Shown here: piece by piece, positions 11,595 to 19,838 of the stretch
Position numbering within the stretch: position 1 is the stretch's first letter
Layout: each line of letters opens with the position of its first letter
Notes under the pieces: generated by a model
Told to the model about the DNA's origin: nothing
The model's database searches: none
Seen by the model: the letters and a program-made list of their open reading frames with translations, nothing else
Made by a program: the position numbers and the translations under genes
From: Arcticibacter eurypsychrophilus
GTDB taxonomy: Bacteria; Bacteroidota; Bacteroidia; Sphingobacteriales; Sphingobacteriaceae
DNA: 64,000 bases
Direction: 5' to 3'
NCBI RefSeq assembly: GCF_001730525.1
Contig: NZ_MDFN01000019.1
Coordinates: 34,652-98,651 of the forward strand

Positions 11595-12170
11595 TTAAAT
11601 AAAGAGTATAATCCAGTTGAACAGGTTCCCGAATGAGCTTCGAAGGGTTTTGCGTGCTCTGGATAAATGCACTTCTACGGTTTTTTCAGAGATGCAGAGT
11701 TCTTGTGCAATCTGTCTTTGCGTATAGCCCTTTTCATGTTTAAGTGTAAATACCAAACGGCACTTATCTGGTAGTGTATCAATAGTATGCTGAAGCCTGG
11801 TTTTTAGTTCATTCAGATCAAGCGTTTGTAAGGTAGTATAATCCAATTCGGAATACGATCTGGCTGCTTCCTTTTGATATACCTGCTGCCTGACTCGCTT
11901 TGCCAGCCGATTAATCACTTCAAACTTCACTGCCGTTGCAAAGTAATTGCTGAAGCCTGTTGTTAAAACAAAATAATCCCGCCTGCGCCATAGATTGCAG
12001 AAAATATCCTGTACTACTTCCTCTGCTTCCAGTTCATCATTCAAGCGTTTACTGGCAATAACGTATAATTTATCCCAGTAACGATCGTATATTTCTCTAA
12101 AAACATTCCTTTCGCCATTTTTAAGAAGTACTGCCAGGTCAAAATCGGTTAATTGGTTATAAGCTTGCAT
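11595..12170 (-). CDS. ECF RNA polymerase sigma factor (Bacteroidota SusC/FecR-linked type)
   Basis: 191 codons with only sigma regions 2 and 4, as in extracytoplasmic-function sigma factors. Region 2 is at about residues 20-85 (YDRYWDKLYVIASKRLND, EAEEVVQDIFCNLWRRR). Region 4 has the helix-turn-helix GYTQRQIAQELCISEKTVEV near the C-terminus. It should direct RNA polymerase to the SusC-D-E-GH operon after release by the FecR protein, whose start lies 76 bp downstream. No other regulator (hybrid two-component, AraC) is present, so this pair probably controls the locus. Confidence 0.95.
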   Translation of the reverse strand: MQAYNQLTDFDLAVLLKNGERNVFREIYDRYWDKLYVIASKRLNDELEAEEVVQDIFCNLWRRRDYFVLTTGFSNYFATAVKFEVINRLAKRVRQQVYQKEAARSYSELDYTTLQTLDLNELKTRLQHTIDTLPDKCRLVFTLKHEKGYTQRQIAQELCISEKTVEVHLSRARKTLRSSFGNLFNWIILFI

Positions 12171-12257
12171 TGAGCTGGTATTTAAGCTAAGCTAATTTAA
12201 ATCCTTTTTCTTGAATTACTGATTTTATTATCGATCAGGTTTTCAATAGAATAAGTA

Positions 12258-13136
12258 TTATGATAGTATATTCTCTCTCCATAGCGAAGACGCTCCTACT
12301 AAAATGGCTTCCTCCCCTAATTTTGCTTTTAAAATGGGAATAGTGCTATATTGAGGTAAAAGTCCAACACGGAGCGCATCTTCAAATAAATAGAAAGACT
12401 GCGCAATATTTCCTCCCAATATCACGGCCTCCGGATTTTCTATTTCAATAAACATATTTAAGAAAGCAGCTAGATTTGTTCCGAATTCTTCAAACAATTG
12501 GTCAATGTGAGGATTACTTTCTGCCATACTGACCAGCGTTTTTACATCTGTTACTTTTTTCCCGCTGAGCTCAAAATAACGCTGAGCAAACCAGCGCGTA
12601 GATAAATAATCTTCGGCAATAGTATCTTTAAAAGGATTATTCCACCGATCTGCATCATGTGCCACTCCTTTCCTATACCAGGAAGATCCCAGTCCGGTTC
12701 CTAATGTTAATCCTATCACAGAATTATAATCAGCCCCTGCTCCTCCGAATGCTTCGCCTTGCAGAAAACTGGCCGCATCATTCATCAAGCGGATATGATC
12801 CGCTGGGATTTCTAGTTTTTTCGATAACAGTTCTTTTAGATTCAAACCATACAGGGTATCGTATTTGTCCTGGTTTTTTATATAACTAACTCCGGTATCA
12901 TAATTAAGTGGCCCTGGTATTCCAATTCCTATCTTCTTATCATCTGTTTTTAAATGGCTAAATACATTATTTATTAATTCAGCCCAGGATTCAATAATTG
13001 CATTAGCCTTAGCATGAGAATCTATATGTTTGCGTAACCAGGTTTCTGGTAGTATTTGTTTATTATCAAGATCAACTAAAGCTGCTGTTATATGAGAGCC
13101 ACCAATATCTACTCCCATCACTATTGAACTATTCAT
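12258..13136 (-). CDS. ROK family sugar kinase
   Basis: 292 codons. The N-terminal phosphate motif is VMGVDIGGSHITAALVD (residues 6-22), the catalytic-base Asp120 lies in LMNDAASFLQGEAFGG, and a second phosphate loop is GLTLGTGLGSSW. ROK proteins phosphorylate glucose, mannose, fructose or N-acyl sugars. The usual ROK zinc motif (CxCGxxGCxE) is absent; the protein has no cysteine at all, so it belongs to a zinc-free branch. No DNA-binding domain is fused, so it is an enzyme rather than a repressor. It lies downstream of the sugar permease on the same strand, which suggests uptake and phosphorylation of a monosaccharide, plausibly mannose or glucose. Confidence 0.9.
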   Translation of the reverse strand: MNSSIVMGVDIGGSHITAALVDLDNKQILPETWLRKHIDSHAKANAIIESWAELINNVFSHLKTDDKKIGIGIPGPLNYDTGVSYIKNQDKYDTLYGLNLKELLSKKLEIPADHIRLMNDAASFLQGEAFGGAGADYNSVIGLTLGTGLGSSWYRKGVAHDADRWNNPFKDTIAEDYLSTRWFAQRYFELSGKKVTDVKTLVSMAESNPHIDQLFEEFGTNLAAFLNMFIEIENPEAVILGGNIAQSFYLFEDALRVGLLPQYSTIPILKAKLGEEAILVGASSLWRENILS

Positions 13137-13323
13137 ATTAATTTATGCTGATTTATAATGTCAAACAAACATATAAATAGTAAAACGTTTTAGCAAATAA
13201 TTAAATGGATTTATCAATTATTATTAAAGTTTGCTTTGTTTTTAGAGATCTTCTTGATATGATTAGATTTAGTTCAAATTAGGGTAATATGATTTTTCTG
13301 AGCTGAAGTTCGGCGGACAGACA

Positions 13324-13368
13324 TAAAAAAAGGACTATAAAGATCAGACGATCCTAATAATCCTTTTT
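13324..13368 (-). terminator. Probable intrinsic terminator after the sugar permease gene
   Basis: An imperfect hairpin (arms 13324-13344 and 13349-13368, about three mismatches) is flanked by an A-run and a T-run, so read on the minus strand it ends in a U-rich tail. It lies 45 bp past the MFS stop, which would separate that gene from the ROK kinase gene. Confidence 0.5.
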
Positions 13369-13411
13369 CAAGCTGGTTATAGTATTGAATTTAATTTTAT
13401 ATCAGAGGTGC

Positions 13412-14830
13412 TTAGGGCAGCTCTGACAGTTTTACGTTTTTTGCGCAAAAGATACCATAAAACAGGATATATCCATAACAAATCACAGGAACGATAAAAG
13501 AATGATGGATGCCAATTGAATCAGCAAGAGCTCCCTGTATTAACGGAACTACAGCACCACCTAAAATCGCCATTACCAGAAGGGAAGATCCCTGACTAGT
13601 ATATCTTCCTAAACCTGCAATTGAAAGTGTAAAGATGTTCGAAAACATAATCGAGTTAAACAGACCTACGCTCAACAGTGTCCACATGGCCACAGGGCCA
13701 AATGTGAAGATACTGGTAAGTACCAGGATCATGTTCACAACGGCGAAAATAGCAAGCGTACGTGCCGGTGCTGATTTACCAATGAAGAAACCAATCAGGT
13801 TAAGCACGATAAAGCCTAAGAAAGCGCTAATCTGCATAAAGCTTAGATCTACAATGCTGAAAAGTAAAGCGAATACAACGATTGCAACACCGATCATATA
13901 GATTAATTTCTTAGAAGCCGTCAATGTTTGATTTAACGATATTGCACCCAGGAACCTGCCGATCATTGCACCTCCCCAGTATAACGCCAGGTAGTTTTTA
14001 CTTACTGATTCAGGGATATTCATAATATCTTCATGCGCCAGGTAATTAATCATAAAACTACCAATGGAAACCTCGCCTCCTACATAAAAGAAAATTCCCA
14101 AAATACCTAATCTCAGTTGTGGGAATTTGAATGCACCAAGACCACCATGTTCCGTTTCATCTGATTTAAATGTAGGCAGATTGATCTTATACACGATAAA
14201 TGCAACAACAAGAAAAATGATTGTAAATGCGATATAAGGTGTTTTAGTGGCATCAGCAGACAATACGCCATTGTTTGAGAATAATTCGAATATTAAAAAT
14301 CCACCTAATATCGGAGCAATCGTTGTTCCCAGGGAATTGAATGCCTGTGCGAGATTTAACCTGCTTGAAGCACTTTTTTCATCTCCCAAAAGGGATACAT
14401 ATGGATTTGCTGCAATTTGCAACAGCGTAAAACCTAAGCCTAGAATGAACAACGCACCTAAAAATAAGCCATATATTGATAATACAGATGCTGGATAAAA
14501 TAGAAAGCATCCAAGTGCGGAAACCACAAGACCTAACAGCATTCCATTTTTGTAACCAATTTTATTAATTGGGTCACCTTTATAATAAGAAATGATGAAG
14601 TAGCAAAGCGAGCCAATGAAATAGGCACCAAAGAAGCAAAATTGTACCAGCATCGATTGCAGATAACTGAGCGAAAAAAGTTCCTTTAAATGAGGAATTA
14701 AAATATCATTCATGGAGGTTATGAATCCCCACATAAAAAACAAAGAAGTCAGTGTAGCAAAAGGTACAGTGTAATTCTTTGATGTTTCAGCACTGGGTTG
14801 GTGACCAGTCTCAATTGTGTTTCCTACCAT
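13412..14830 (-). CDS. Sugar:cation symporter, MFS FucP/GluP family
   Basis: 472 codons with about 12 hydrophobic segments. The N-terminus (FATLTSLFFMWGFITSMNDI, IPHLKELFSLSY) is the hallmark of FucP/GluP-type MFS permeases, in which this asparagine-aspartate region lines the transport path. Members import L-fucose, glucose, galactose or mannose. The adjacent ROK kinase implies the cargo is phosphorylated inside. Neighbouring GH76, GH26 and GH2 genes make mannose, glucose or galactose the likely cargo; this is inference from context. A TACCTTTG box (complement of 14894-14901) about 64 bp upstream could be its -7 promoter element. Confidence 0.92.
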   Translation of the reverse strand: MVGNTIETGHQPSAETSKNYTVPFATLTSLFFMWGFITSMNDILIPHLKELFSLSYLQSMLVQFCFFGAYFIGSLCYFIISYYKGDPINKIGYKNGMLLGLVVSALGCFLFYPASVLSIYGLFLGALFILGLGFTLLQIAANPYVSLLGDEKSASSRLNLAQAFNSLGTTIAPILGGFLIFELFSNNGVLSADATKTPYIAFTIIFLVVAFIVYKINLPTFKSDETEHGGLGAFKFPQLRLGILGIFFYVGGEVSIGSFMINYLAHEDIMNIPESVSKNYLALYWGGAMIGRFLGAISLNQTLTASKKLIYMIGVAIVVFALLFSIVDLSFMQISAFLGFIVLNLIGFFIGKSAPARTLAIFAVVNMILVLTSIFTFGPVAMWTLLSVGLFNSIMFSNIFTLSIAGLGRYTSQGSSLLVMAILGGAVVPLIQGALADSIGIHHSFIVPVICYGYILFYGIFCAKNVKLSELP

Positions 14831-15537
14831 ATTAGGTTTATAAGATTTATATAATTAAATAAGTTTATTGGTTTTGCCTTCCTCAAGACTTTGCAAAGGT
14901 AATATTATTTGTTTCATGCTAAATTAATTTATTAAGCTTGAAATGAACTTTTTTTAGCATTTTAATTGTTTATTGAACGATTAAAACCTGGATCTCTCCC
15001 CTAATATTTTTTAGGACCTTTATTATGAATACGTGTTACGATTTGAATGATTGATTTTGCTGCCTGGTTTGATTTCTGCATGCCCTATAATCCTGTTTGG
15101 AATCTCAATTTATTGTGTTTAACTCTAATATACCCCTATTTCTATAAAGTAATCTTAGTAATTTACTATTAATGCTACGATAATGAATCTGACAATAGTC
15201 CATGTTAAGTCCATGTTTTTATGGAAAAACATGGACTTAACATGGACTTAACATGGACTTAATATAGAATTATTTTGCTTTGAATAATAAAAAGGTCATA
15301 ACCGGATATCTATTTATGCATGGCAAACTCTTACCGTGTTTGTCTTTAGCATGGACATAATCAAATTAAAATGCAATCTTTATGCTTTACAAGATTATAG
15401 CAACTTTGGCTAAAAAAGTATTATAATCCAGATTTTAATCTCATGTTATTTGAATAATTTTAAAATCAATTGAACAGCTTACTGTATTTCTGCTTCCTTT
15501 GATTCAAATACTTTCTTGATATAACAGACCCTTTTAT
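14831..15537. other. 707-bp intergenic region between divergent sugar genes
   Basis: No credible coding frame is seen. It separates the minus-strand permease and plus-strand esterase/mannanase genes and so must hold both promoters. Its main content is the repeat cluster at 15195-15261, with one diverged copy near 15349-15360. The rest is AT-rich without other structure that I can recognise. Confidence 0.7.
15195..15261. repeat. 11-bp phased direct and inverted repeat cluster (candidate operator)
   Basis: Three exact direct copies of ACATGGACTTA occupy 15229-15239, 15240-15250 and 15251-15261. On the left are inverted copies at 15206-15216 (exact) and 15195-15205 (one change). Segments 15197-15220 and 15225-15248 form a perfect 24-bp inverted repeat around ATGG. 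The 11-bp period matches one helical turn, so all copies face the same side of the DNA. This suits cooperative binding of a dimeric regulator. It could also form a transcript hairpin. Confidence 0.85.
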
Positions 15538-16677
15538 ATGCCTAAAATTAAATTCATTTCTATCTTACTTTTTGTGATTGGCCTTTTTACAGGTCTTTCC
15601 TCTGTTTTTGGTGAACCTTATGCGCCGGAATCCTCAAAGGACCCGAATCAAAAACTTGTTTTTTATAGTGCAAAAGAGAAAAGTTTTCAATACACAGGCC
15701 GTATCGATTTTACAAATCCTGCTTTACCTCGTTTTTATTCACCCGGAGTATACATTAAAGCAAATTTTGAAGGCAGCAGCTGCCAGATTGAGTTGAATGA
15801 TGAAGTATTATATGGTACGAGTCACAACTACATTTCCGTGGTGGTTGATAATAACGTTCCAAAGCGAATTAAACTCACTGGTAAAAATAACATTTTGACG
15901 GTTGCTGAAAACCTGACCGGCAAAACTCATACCCTATTGATCTGCAAATCCACAGAATCAGGTATAGGTTACCTGGAGTTTGTAGGGATCCGTTGTAAAA
16001 AGCTTTTGCCCCCATCTCCACGACCTGTTCGTAAAATTGAATTTATTGGAAATTCTATTACCTGTGGCACAGGCAGCGATTTAACTATACCATGTGAAAG
16101 TACAAAAGATTGGTATGATCAGCATAATGCGTATTTGAGTTATGGGCCTCTGACTGCACGTGCCCTTCAGGCCGAATGGGTACTAACTTCAGTTTCTGGG
16201 ATTGGCTTAATTCATAGTTGCTGTGAATTGCCCGTCACCATGCCGCAGGTATTTGATAAACTTAACATGCGTGATAACAAGATCTCCTGGGATTTCTCCC
16301 GTTATCAGCCAGATATTGTGACTGTTTGTCTGGGTCAAAATGATGGACAGCAGGATTCTGCTGCTTTTTGTAACGCCTATGTGGATTTTATTGGAACGAT
16401 CAGGAAACATTACCCGGAAGCTTCTATCGTTTGCCTAACTAGCCCCATGGCCGATTCTATACTGGTTCCTTTTATGAAGAAAATGTTAACCTCCGTAGTA
16501 GCCAATGTACTGGCACAGGGAGATAAAAATGTATATACTTACTTCTTCACTAAAAGATTCAGTAAAGGATGTGGCGGGCATCCTGATTTAACGGAGCATC
16601 AGGAAATAGCCAATGAACTAACCGGCTTTATAACGAACATTAAAAAATGGCAATTTGAAATCAGGAATGAAATGTAA
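15538..16677 (+). CDS. SGNH-hydrolase carbohydrate esterase, CE2-like (acetyl-mannan/xylan esterase)
   Basis: 379 codons with a signal peptide (residues 1-25, ending SSVFGEP). A jelly-roll domain about 45-155 precedes an SGNH catalytic domain, the two-domain plan of CE2 esterases. Block I is EFIGNSITCGTGSD with the presumed nucleophile Ser173, block III is VCLGQNDGQQD, and the catalytic His lies in GCGGHPDLTEHQEIA near the C-terminus. CE2 enzymes remove acetyl groups from mannans, glucomannans or xylans. The gene overlaps the GH26 mannanase start by 11 bp, so translation is probably coupled and acetylated mannan is the likely substrate. Confidence 0.85.
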   Translation: MPKIKFISILLFVIGLFTGLSSVFGEPYAPESSKDPNQKLVFYSAKEKSFQYTGRIDFTNPALPRFYSPGVYIKANFEGSSCQIELNDEVLYGTSHNYISVVVDNNVPKRIKLTGKNNILTVAENLTGKTHTLLICKSTESGIGYLEFVGIRCKKLLPPSPRPVRKIEFIGNSITCGTGSDLTIPCESTKDWYDQHNAYLSYGPLTARALQAEWVLTSVSGIGLIHSCCELPVTMPQVFDKLNMRDNKISWDFSRYQPDIVTVCLGQNDGQQDSAAFCNAYVDFIGTIRKHYPEASIVCLTSPMADSILVPFMKKMLTSVVANVLAQGDKNVYTYFFTKRFSKGCGGHPDLTEHQEIANELTGFITNIKKWQFEIRNEM

Positions 16678-17806
16678 GAATTTGTTTATAGCAGCGCTCG
16701 CAATGGTTAGTCTGCATGTTATCGCCCAAGATAATGAATCTATGAGAGGCTTAACGGATCAGAAAGCTAACCTTGAAACACAGGCACTGTTTAAAAATCT
16801 GAAAGCTATTTCAAGACATCAGATTTTGTTTGGACACCAGAGTGCAACAGAATACGGACATGGCTGGTACGGTGATAAAAATCGCTCAGATGTCAAATCG
16901 GTCACCGGATCTCATCCTGCGGTGATTGGTGTTGATTTTTCGAGTTTATGGGGAAAATCAACGGAGAGTATCAGTAAATCAAAAGCTTTTTTGAAGAAAT
17001 CTATCAGGGATACTTACAGGAGAGGTGGAGTGACTACTGTAGCGTGGCATTTTAACAATCCCGTTACCCCTGAAACCGGGTTTTACTGGAAGGATTCGGT
17101 ATCTGCTCCAGCAGTTCCGGATATTATTCCCGGAGGATCGCATCATGAGCAGTACAAGAAGATTTTAAAAACGCTTGCTGAAGTGGCTAAATCTGCAAAA
17201 GGTAAGGATGGCCAAGCAGTTCCCATGATCTTCCGCCCGTATCATGAGTTTGATGGCGATTGGTTCTGGTGGGGCAAGCCTTATTGCAAAAAAGAAGAAT
17301 TTATTAGTTTATGGCGGTTTACGGTGACTTACTTAAGGGATTCTTTGGATGTACATAATTTTATTTATGCGTTTTCGCCTGATGTCAGGTTTACTACTGA
17401 AGAAGAATACTTGGATCGGTATCCGGGCGATGCCTATGTGGATTTGGTGGGCATGGATGATTATGCCGATTTTGGACGCGAAGGGAAGTACGACTTGGAT
17501 GCGGCTGTAAAAAGACTGCGTATTGTATCTGATTATGCAAAGAAAACAGGTAAGCTTGCGGCCTTTACGGAAACTGGACTGGAGACGATTCCAAATCCGG
17601 TATGGTGGACAGATGTGCTACTGAAAACATTAAAGAGCGCTAACCTGGAACTTTGTTATGTTTTGGTTTGGAGAAATGATTCTAAAAGTGCAACACATTT
17701 TTATGCGCCATACCCTGGTCAGCAAAGTGTTCCAGATTTTATTAAATTTTACAAAGATCCATTTATACTTTTTGAAAAAGACCTAAAACATATTTATAAG
17801 AATTAA
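16667..17806 (+). CDS. GH26 beta-1,4-mannanase
   Basis: ATG at 16667 is chosen over an upstream TTG (16655) because it opens a signal peptide (MKCKNLFIAALAMVSLHVIA). In that numbering the conserved FGHQSATEYG is at 55-64, the acid/base Glu194 lies in RPYHEFDGDWFWWG, and the nucleophile Glu302 lies in AAFTETGLE; these are the GH26 catalytic blocks. Length and architecture fit a single-domain mannanase without a carbohydrate-binding module. It cuts beta-1,4-mannosyl links in mannan, glucomannan or galactomannan. It overlaps the CE2 esterase by 11 bp, forming a two-gene deacetylate-and-cleave unit. Confidence 0.94.
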   Translation: MKCKNLFIAALAMVSLHVIAQDNESMRGLTDQKANLETQALFKNLKAISRHQILFGHQSATEYGHGWYGDKNRSDVKSVTGSHPAVIGVDFSSLWGKSTESISKSKAFLKKSIRDTYRRGGVTTVAWHFNNPVTPETGFYWKDSVSAPAVPDIIPGGSHHEQYKKILKTLAEVAKSAKGKDGQAVPMIFRPYHEFDGDWFWWGKPYCKKEEFISLWRFTVTYLRDSLDVHNFIYAFSPDVRFTTEEEYLDRYPGDAYVDLVGMDDYADFGREGKYDLDAAVKRLRIVSDYAKKTGKLAAFTETGLETIPNPVWWTDVLLKTLKSANLELCYVLVWRNDSKSATHFYAPYPGQQSVPDFIKFYKDPFILFEKDLKHIYKN

Positions 17807-17870
17807 AACATCTTTTTGGATCCAGGAATGACGTAATTTCTGTTCATCTTTGTGTGATAAAGCATATAAG

Positions 17871-18203
17871 ATGAATTGGATCATATTGATTATTGCGGGC
17901 TTGTTTGAAGTAGGCTTCGCTTCCTGTCTGGGAAAGATGAAAGAAACCAGCGGTAATACTGCTTTATTGTGGGGAACAGGTTTTGTTTTTTGCCTGTCTG
18001 TGAGCATGCTTTTACTCATTAAAGCAACGCAAACTTTGCCTATAGGAACGGCTTATGCGGTATGGACAGGTGTTGGTGCAGTGGGGACTGTTTTAGTGGG
18101 GATACTGGTTTTTAAAGAACCGGCTACATTGGGTAGGCTATTTTTTATTACCACTCTTATCGGCTCGATAATTGGATTAAAATTTATGTCTTCAGCTGGA
18201 TAA
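17871..18203 (+). CDS. Small multidrug resistance (SMR) family exporter, SugE/Gdx-like
   Basis: The ATG at 17871 (MNWIILIIAGLFEVGFAS) is preferred to a TTG at 17850. The protein has 110 residues and four transmembrane helices. The essential SMR glutamate is Glu13 in GLFEVGFA, and PIGTAYAVWTGVGAVGT is the family's helix-3 block. The GLFEVGF start and the motif around Trp resemble the SugE/Gdx (guanidinium exporter) branch rather than EmrE, but assignment to guanidinium export is inference. No guanidine riboswitch fits in the 64 bp upstream. It is probably independent of the mannanase operon despite the short gap. Confidence 0.88.
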   Translation: MNWIILIIAGLFEVGFASCLGKMKETSGNTALLWGTGFVFCLSVSMLLLIKATQTLPIGTAYAVWTGVGAVGTVLVGILVFKEPATLGRLFFITTLIGSIIGLKFMSSAG

Positions 18204-18204
18204 A

Positions 18205-18237
18205 CGTAGTACACCGAGATTAAAAAGGTGTACTACG
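18205..18237. terminator. Bidirectional terminator hairpin
   Basis: An 11-bp perfect stem (18205-18215 with 18227-18237), loop 11 nt, lies between the convergent SMR gene and the 74-aa minus-strand gene. The plus-strand side is followed by CTTTAAATT, a weak U-tract. Confidence 0.65.
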
Positions 18238-18247
18238 CTTTAAATTA

Positions 18248-18472
18248 TTATGCTTTATAGGCTATGATCTCCCGACCAATCCGATTTACTTCTTCATCTT
18301 CTGCGAATAAGGGCAGATCTGTATCTGGATCTAATTTTAGCCATTGCAATTCAGTGTCTTTCTGTATTTTAACGTATTCCTGACCGTCTTTAAAAACAGT
18401 ATACACATCTTCTTCTTCTGGAAATATAGAATACTCTATTCCTCCGACGGCGATATCAAATGGTTCATCCAT
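18248..18472 (-). CDS. Small acidic protein of unknown function
   Basis: 74 codons, strongly acidic (many Asp/Glu), with no signal peptide or membrane helix. It has an N-terminal beta-rich look (DIAVGGIEYSIFPEEEDVYT) and ends EVNRIGREIIAYKA. I do not recognise a family. It starts 6 bp after the stop of the helicase-like gene on the same strand, so the two are almost certainly co-transcribed. A functional link to that ATPase (partner or regulator) is possible but unproven. Confidence 0.7.
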   Translation of the reverse strand: MDEPFDIAVGGIEYSIFPEEEDVYTVFKDGQEYVKIQKDTELQWLKLDPDTDLPLFAEDEEVNRIGREIIAYKA

Positions 18473-18478
18473 GTTTAT

Positions 18479-19771
18479 TTAATTATGTTTACGCTTCATA
18501 TTTAATTTTGCCTTTTTACCGGCACCGATATTAAAGTCTTTACTGTTTTTCTCTGATTTTTCATGAAAAGCTTCTCCCCTTTCGGACTCTTCAACTCTTT
18601 TTACGGTAGTCTTTATTTTAGTCTTCGTTTTGCTTTCCACATCGATAAACAGGTCTTCAGGTAATGAAAGAACCAAAAACTTTAGACCCAATGCCTGTTC
18701 AATTTTCCTGATGCTTGCCAGTTCTATATCGGTTGAAAATACAATACATTCCCTTTCTTCATCATCACTTGCCTTAATCACTCTGGAGATATAGGTTTCT
18801 TTTTCTACAGGTGGTTCCAGGTGAATCAGTTTGTCTACTCCCTGAAGATCAAGCGAGGGCGTTAATTCATTGGCAATGACCAGGATACTCAATGCTTCCG
18901 AATCAAGAAATTCTCCAACCGAACTCACACCCTTTGATTCAAAGAATACCGGGTTTAGAATGGCGGCCATGTGTTTATTGCGGGAAGTCAAGCTATTGTA
19001 GACCTTCTCTGCGGTAAGTCGTGTGTTGACAAATACGACCGTTTTAGGTAGCTCATTGATAATCAACAGATCGTTTAACAGATTGAGCTTAGTCCTGAAG
19101 TTTGGAACCTGGTAAAGCTGTTGTCCAAAGACTGCTGCTACGGTATCCGTTTCCTCTTCTATCTCAATGTGTACCGGGTTTCGCATAAAGGGATCGATCA
19201 TCTGGCTGATCCGGGCATGCATTAGCTCTGCGAAGACCAGACGCTGGCATTTGATGATACTGTTGGCTAATTCGTTTACCGGTAATTGGAGCCCATGTTT
19301 AACGATTAATTCTGCATCATCTACGATAAAGAGTTGAATTTTGTTTAGGTCCAGCGCAAGCTTAAGATAAATTGCACGTGCACGGTCAGGAGTTGCTACA
19401 ATAATGTCGGCGCCATCGGCAAGGTCATTCAGCTGATTTTCCATTGCAGCTCCAGGAACCAGGGATACCGTGCGCAGTGAAAGGTTTTTGTTCAGCAGGT
19501 TTATTTGAGCAACCACAGCATCAACGCGGTCTTTATCAGGAACAAGAATCAACACCCTTGGAGCATCCTCAGGCATTTGTTTTAAGCGCATTAATGCGCC
19601 CAGTATATATGTGGTTGTTTTACCACAGCCTTCAGGACCGGTAACAATGATATCCTGTCCACCTATAATACGTGACATTGTTCTAAGCTGAACTTCCTTG
19701 GGTACAAGGTATCCGGCTTCAGTGACTGATCTTACAAGTTGTTTACTAAGCTTTAATTTTTCTAACCACAC
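18479..19771 (-). CDS. Divergent DEAD-box-like RNA helicase/ATPase
   Basis: 430 codons with the two-lobed DEAD-box layout. A Q-motif Gln (Gln28) precedes Walker A TGPEGCGKTTT (Gly45-Thr52). LVPDKDR corresponds to motif Ia and VATPDRA to motif Ib. Motif II reads VDDAE (Asp151-Glu154) instead of DEAD. The SAT motif III is not visible (VFAELMHARI in its place). Lobe 2 has VFVNTRLTAEKV (motif IV), but motifs V and VI (usual HRxGRxxR) are replaced by ISRVIKASDDEERE. A lysine-rich tail (residues about 385-430) could bind RNA. ATP binding seems retained; normal unwinding is doubtful. It is followed at once by a small acidic gene. Confidence 0.8.
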   Translation of the reverse strand: MWLEKLKLSKQLVRSVTEAGYLVPKEVQLRTMSRIIGGQDIIVTGPEGCGKTTTYILGALMRLKQMPEDAPRVLILVPDKDRVDAVVAQINLLNKNLSLRTVSLVPGAAMENQLNDLADGADIIVATPDRARAIYLKLALDLNKIQLFIVDDAELIVKHGLQLPVNELANSIIKCQRLVFAELMHARISQMIDPFMRNPVHIEIEEETDTVAAVFGQQLYQVPNFRTKLNLLNDLLIINELPKTVVFVNTRLTAEKVYNSLTSRNKHMAAILNPVFFESKGVSSVGEFLDSEALSILVIANELTPSLDLQGVDKLIHLEPPVEKETYISRVIKASDDEERECIVFSTDIELASIRKIEQALGLKFLVLSLPEDLFIDVESKTKTKIKTTVKRVEESERGEAFHEKSEKNSKDFNIGAGKKAKLNMKRKHN

Positions 19772-19838
19772 AATACTAAATATTAAAAATAGGGAAATGC
19801 AAATTTACGATTTTATACGTTGAAAAAAACTCTCGGTG

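Noticed and set aside
12258..13136. ROK protein as a transcriptional repressor of the sugar genes
   Set aside because: There is no N-terminal helix-turn-helix; the protein starts directly with the kinase phosphate motif.
15195..15261. Possible CRISPR-like repeat array
   Set aside because: The units are 11 bp and contiguous, with no spacers and no cas genes anywhere in the window.
17807..17870. Guanidine riboswitch ahead of the SMR exporter
   Set aside because: The gap to the GH26 stop is only 64 bp and shows no conserved riboswitch elements.
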